From Actinoplanes couchii (GTDB lineage Bacteria > Actinomycetota > Actinomycetes > Mycobacteriales > Micromonosporaceae): DNA of 64,000 bases. The notes under the pieces were generated by a model that did no database searches, was not told where the DNA came from, and worked only from the letters and a program-made list of their open reading frames with translations. Below are positions 61,546 through 64,000 of the stretch, in pieces. The DNA is taken from NCBI RefSeq assembly GCF_016862075.1, contig NZ_BOMG01000085.1, forward strand, positions 1-64,000, given 5' to 3'. Numbering within the stretch: the first letter of the stretch is position 1; the number at the start of each line of letters is the position of its first letter. Made by a program: the position numbers and the translations under genes.

Positions 61546-62145
61546 TCAGGGGTGCTCTTGGTCCAGCATCCGGCGGCGCTCCCGGAACGCCCGCAGGTTG
61601 GCCGTGTTTCCGCAGGTGCTGACGTCGTGCCAGACCCCGCTGTTGTTGCGGGACGTGTCGAAGAACGCGGCCCGGCACGCCTGGTTGTTGCAGAGTTTCA
61701 GCCGGGGCCAGAGCCCGGCCTGCTGGGCGAGCAGGGCCTCGGACCAGAGCGCCGACGCCAGCCACCGGACGCCCCGGCCGGTCGGCACCACCCGCACCCA
61801 GCCCGTCCCGTCGGGGACCAGGCTGACCTGCACGTCGGCCGGCGGGAGCGCGCCCTCCGGTTGCTCCGGCCGGGGACCGGCGACCACCACGTGCTCGAAG
61901 GCGCCCCGCAGCCGGCGCATCGAGCGCAGGTCGGCGGCGGTGAGCAGCAGCGTCGGCGCCGGCAGGCCGGACACCCGGGACCAGAGACCGAGCGTCTCGG
62001 TCACCCACCACTGGGCGTCGTCGGTGCCGGCCAGCAGGTCAGGGGCGTAGGACATCACCGCCCGCGTGTTCAACAACTCCTGGACAAGGGCGAACCCGTT
62101 CGGCGCCTCCCGCACGCCGTGCCGCGCGCTCGCCTTCCATGACAT
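61546..62145 (-). CDS. CGNR zinc-finger transcriptional regulator
   Basis: 199 residues. The N-terminal ABATE-type domain (about 10-140, NGFALVQELLNTRAVMSYAP) is followed by the CGNR zinc finger near the C-terminus: LKLCNNQACRAAFFDTSRN, then WHDVSTCGNTANLRAFRERR. This small stress-regulator family binds DNA through the finger. The ATG at 62145 is chosen because TAGGCT (62152-62157) lies 6 nt upstream (leaderless); a TTG two codons earlier is less likely. Confidence 0.9.
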   Translation of the reverse strand: MSWKASARHGVREAPNGFALVQELLNTRAVMSYAPDLLAGTDDAQWWVTETLGLWSRVSGLPAPTLLLTAADLRSMRRLRGAFEHVVVAGPRPEQPEGALPPADVQVSLVPDGTGWVRVVPTGRGVRWLASALWSEALLAQQAGLWPRLKLCNNQACRAAFFDTSRNNSGVWHDVSTCGNTANLRAFRERRRMLDQEHP

Positions 62146-62226
62146 AGCCAAAGCCTACTCGGCTCTGTTTCCTTCGATGTCGCAGCACCACCCGGCCGAG
62201 TGGACCGGGCCTGCTCATCACCTTTA

Positions 62227-62670
62227 TTACCGACGGGTATCAGCCAGCTCCCGGCGGCGGCGCGGGGCCGGGATCACCGGGGCGTAACCGGGCGGCCAGG
62301 CCGCGCCGTGGATCTCGGCGCAGAGCACCACGCCCAGCCAGGGCACCCACGGGCCGGCGACCTCCACCGAGCGCCCGTCCCGCACGTCCAGCGCGAGCGT
62401 GAAATCACCGGGCCGGGGCCGCAGGCTCGTCACCGACCGCAGCCGGTACTCCGCACCGGCCAGGATCAACCGCTCGCTGGTGACGACCGCGAGCCGACGG
62501 CCGACGCCGGTCACGTCGACCGGGAACCATCCGTACTGCTTCTCCCCTGACCGGAGCGGAATCGTGGGGCTGATCGCGGCCGGCCGGCCGCCCCGCTCCA
62601 CGAGACCGGCCAGCATGCTCATCGACCGGAACCCGGCCATGAGCTGTCCAGGGTCGTAATCCGACAACAC
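62227..62670 (-). CDS. Conserved-looking hypothetical protein
   Basis: 147 residues from the GTG at 62670 (AGGAGAA just upstream; the TTG one codon later has better spacing). The sequence has a beta-rich core: EKQYGWFPVDVTGVGRRLAV, VTSERLILAGAEYRLRSV, and DFTLALDVRDGRSVEVAGPW. This recalls PH-like or bPH domains of actinobacteria. No signal peptide and no catalytic motif are seen, and the function is unknown. The C-terminus is Arg/Pro-rich. Confidence 0.6.
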   Translation of the reverse strand: MLSDYDPGQLMAGFRSMSMLAGLVERGGRPAAISPTIPLRSGEKQYGWFPVDVTGVGRRLAVVTSERLILAGAEYRLRSVTSLRPRPGDFTLALDVRDGRSVEVAGPWVPWLGVVLCAEIHGAAWPPGYAPVIPAPRRRRELADTRR

Positions 62671-62836
62671 TTTCTCCTTGTCTGTCCCCAGAACCCTGGC
62701 ACGAACGGGCCCTGAGCGCACAGCGAATACACACTGTCGGTGGGTATTCAGCCGTCCCCGGTCTCACGTTCTGTCATACCCGTGTGCGAACCTCTCGATG
62801 CGTCGATCGGCGAGCACCTCAGGGGAAGACCAGGAC

Positions 62837-64000
62837 ATGCGGCTTTTGATCTCCATGGCGACCGTCACCGCGACGATGACGCTGGGCACGGGTGTGGCGC
62901 TGGCCACCGAGACCCGGGCTCCGATCGTCGGCTCGACCGTCTACCGCGATGCCGCCTACGAGCCCGACCTGGCGTACAACGTCGGGGTTCCCGGCCGTTT
63001 TGATCTCGAGGCCACCGCCGGCGACGCGGTCTCCTTCGTCTGGCGCACCGACGACGGCCAGTCCGGCGAGGTCCCGGTCGGCGCCGACGGCCGCGGCACC
63101 GTGACGATCGCCCCACGGCGGGCCGGTGTCCGGTCGCTCACCGTCCACACGGTGGGCAAGGACGGGACCGATCATGCGGCGTACGCCTACGAGTTCCTGG
63201 TCGACAACGGCCCGCTGGTCACCCGCGACCCGGCCGGCATCGTCTACCTGGGGTCCTCGCCCACGTTCCGGATGACCCCGCGGAGCCCCGGCGTCACCGA
63301 GTACCGGATCTGGCCGCGCACCTACAACGGCGAGCGCCCGGAGCAGGCGGTGACCGTCCCGGCCCGGGCCGATGGCAGCGCCGAGACCTCGTGGTACCTG
63401 GGCGACACCGACCTGGCCGCGCTGCTGGTGCAGAGCCGGGACAGCACCGGCGAGCTCTCCGTGGCCCGCACCGTCTGGACCGGGCCGGACGAGGCGGCGC
63501 CCGTGCTGACCCGGACCGGCGGCGAGGATCTGATCACCCCGGCGACCGTCACCGCCCGGACCGGGATGCCCGGCGTGGTGGCCTATGACGTCACGTTCGA
63601 CGGCGGCACCCGCACGGTCACGCCGGATGCCGACGGCAGCGCCACCTTCACCGTCACCCCGGCCCGCACCGGGATCAGCTCGCTGGCCGTGACCGCGCGC
63701 AACGCCCACGGCCTGACCACCGCGCGGACCGGGCAGACCTGGGGTGTCATCGACTTCCCGCGGGTCACCTCCACCGACTTCCCGATCGGTGTCACCGGGC
63801 CGGCCGGCCGCAAGGCTCCCGGCACCTTCCAGGTCGCCACCCGGCGGCCCGGCACGACGGCCTTCGAGTGGAGTTTCACCGGCACCGACTGGGCGACCCA
63901 GCCGGCCCGGGCGGACGGCACCGCGACGATCACCTGGACTCCGTCCGCCGTCGGCTCGCACACCATCCAGGTCCGCAGCGTGAGCGCCGACGGCACCCGG
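62837..64000 (+). CDS. Secreted multi-Ig-like-domain protein, 3' end beyond window
   Basis: The frame from the ATG at 62837 (AGGGGAAGACC upstream) is open to the right edge, at least 388 residues. A signal peptide (to about residue 23, GVALA) is followed by repeated beta-sandwich domains with alternating patterns such as FVWRTDDGQSGEVPVGADGR, GTVTIAPRRAGVRSLTVHTV and TPARTGISSLAVTARNAHG-type ends. These are Ig/PKD-like repeats of cell-surface or secreted actinobacterial proteins. Whether it ends in a catalytic or anchoring domain cannot be seen. Confidence 0.8.
   Translation, partial: MRLLISMATVTATMTLGTGVALATETRAPIVGSTVYRDAAYEPDLAYNVGVPGRFDLEATAGDAVSFVWRTDDGQSGEVPVGADGRGTVTIAPRRAGVRSLTVHTVGKDGTDHAAYAYEFLVDNGPLVTRDPAGIVYLGSSPTFRMTPRSPGVTEYRIWPRTYNGERPEQAVTVPARADGSAETSWYLGDTDLAALLVQSRDSTGELSVARTVWTGPDEAAPVLTRTGGEDLITPATVTARTGMPGVVAYDVTFDGGTRTVTPDADGSATFTVTPARTGISSLAVTARNAHGLTTARTGQTWGVIDFPRVTSTDFPIGVTGPAGRKAPGTFQVATRRPGTTAFEWSFTGTDWATQPARADGTATITWTPSAVGSHTIQVRSVSADGTR

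Noticed and set aside
60556..62142. 528-codon plus-strand frame over the zf-HC2 and CGNR genes
   Set aside because: Opposite strand carries two genes with clear zinc motifs; the frame is Arg/Pro/Gln-rich noise.

Overview
The window is GC-rich, densely packed actinobacterial chromosome, most likely Micromonosporaceae (Actinoplanes-like). This rests on codon usage, GTG/TTG starts, many genes whose start lies 6-8 nt after a TANNNT -10 box with no ribosome binding site (leaderless mRNAs), a BldC-type regulator, menaquinone genes of the futalosine type, a very long HAMP-repeat hybrid kinase, several SpoIIE-type phosphatases and a flagellar FliQ. No rRNA, tRNA, CRISPR array or intact transposon was seen. 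Genus is inference.

Region by region. 1-7560: a repeat protein cut by the left edge, a 15-bp tandem repeat tract, a GNAT acetyltransferase, a scrambled intergenic stretch holding a 58-bp ABC-ATPase fragment, an SDR, membrane proteins, a decayed ABC exporter operon with a palindromic operator, a two-domain VOC protein and a secreted subtilase. 7590-12000: a minus-strand run with an orphan fliQ, an iron-chelate-type ABC importer, two small membrane proteins and an MqnE-like protein without its radical-SAM core. 12160-18960: an NlpC/P60 cell-wall hydrolase, a 904-aa low-complexity tail-anchored protein and a DEAD-box helicase. 19380-25240: a glycolipid-binding-like protein, tandem paralogous metallopeptidases, an Lrp-type regulator with a cysteine synthase-fold enzyme, bldC and ubiX. 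25255-25947: a dead ECF sigma/partner pair. 25989-28339: mqnP and ubiD. 29232-35133: the cytochrome c maturation/heme operon hemL-phosphatase-resA-ccdA-resB-ccsB.

35260-43716 carries signalling genes: a STAS antagonist, a response regulator, a 1462-aa HAMP-repeat hybrid histidine kinase and a divergent ATPase-GAF-PP2C protein. 43749-53750 holds tandem dihydrofolate-reductase-fold genes, a FAD oxidoreductase, an S9 peptidase, a beta-lactamase-fold hydrolase, an accessory stretch (50-51.6 kb) with uncharacterised genes, and a multipass membrane protein with an 18-bp repeat tract. 53751-59356 is a complete stressosome operon, rsbR-rsbS-rsbT followed by an ATPase/PP2C protein, a histidine kinase with an RsbT-like N-terminus and a REC-PP2C protein; a divergent STAS antagonist lies beside it. 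59958-64000: mscL, a small gene under a perfect LexA box, an anti-sigma-like zf-HC2 membrane protein, a CGNR zinc-finger regulator, a hypothetical gene and a secreted Ig-like protein cut by the right edge.

Together the window is rich in partner-switching stress signalling (at least three STAS or RsbT-type modules and three PP2C phosphatases). Respiratory cofactor assembly (heme, cytochrome c, menaquinone) is spread over two operons plus separate ubiX and mqnE-like loci. Several loci show decay (ABC exporter, ECF sigma pair, MqnE-like gene) or tandem-repeat expansion.
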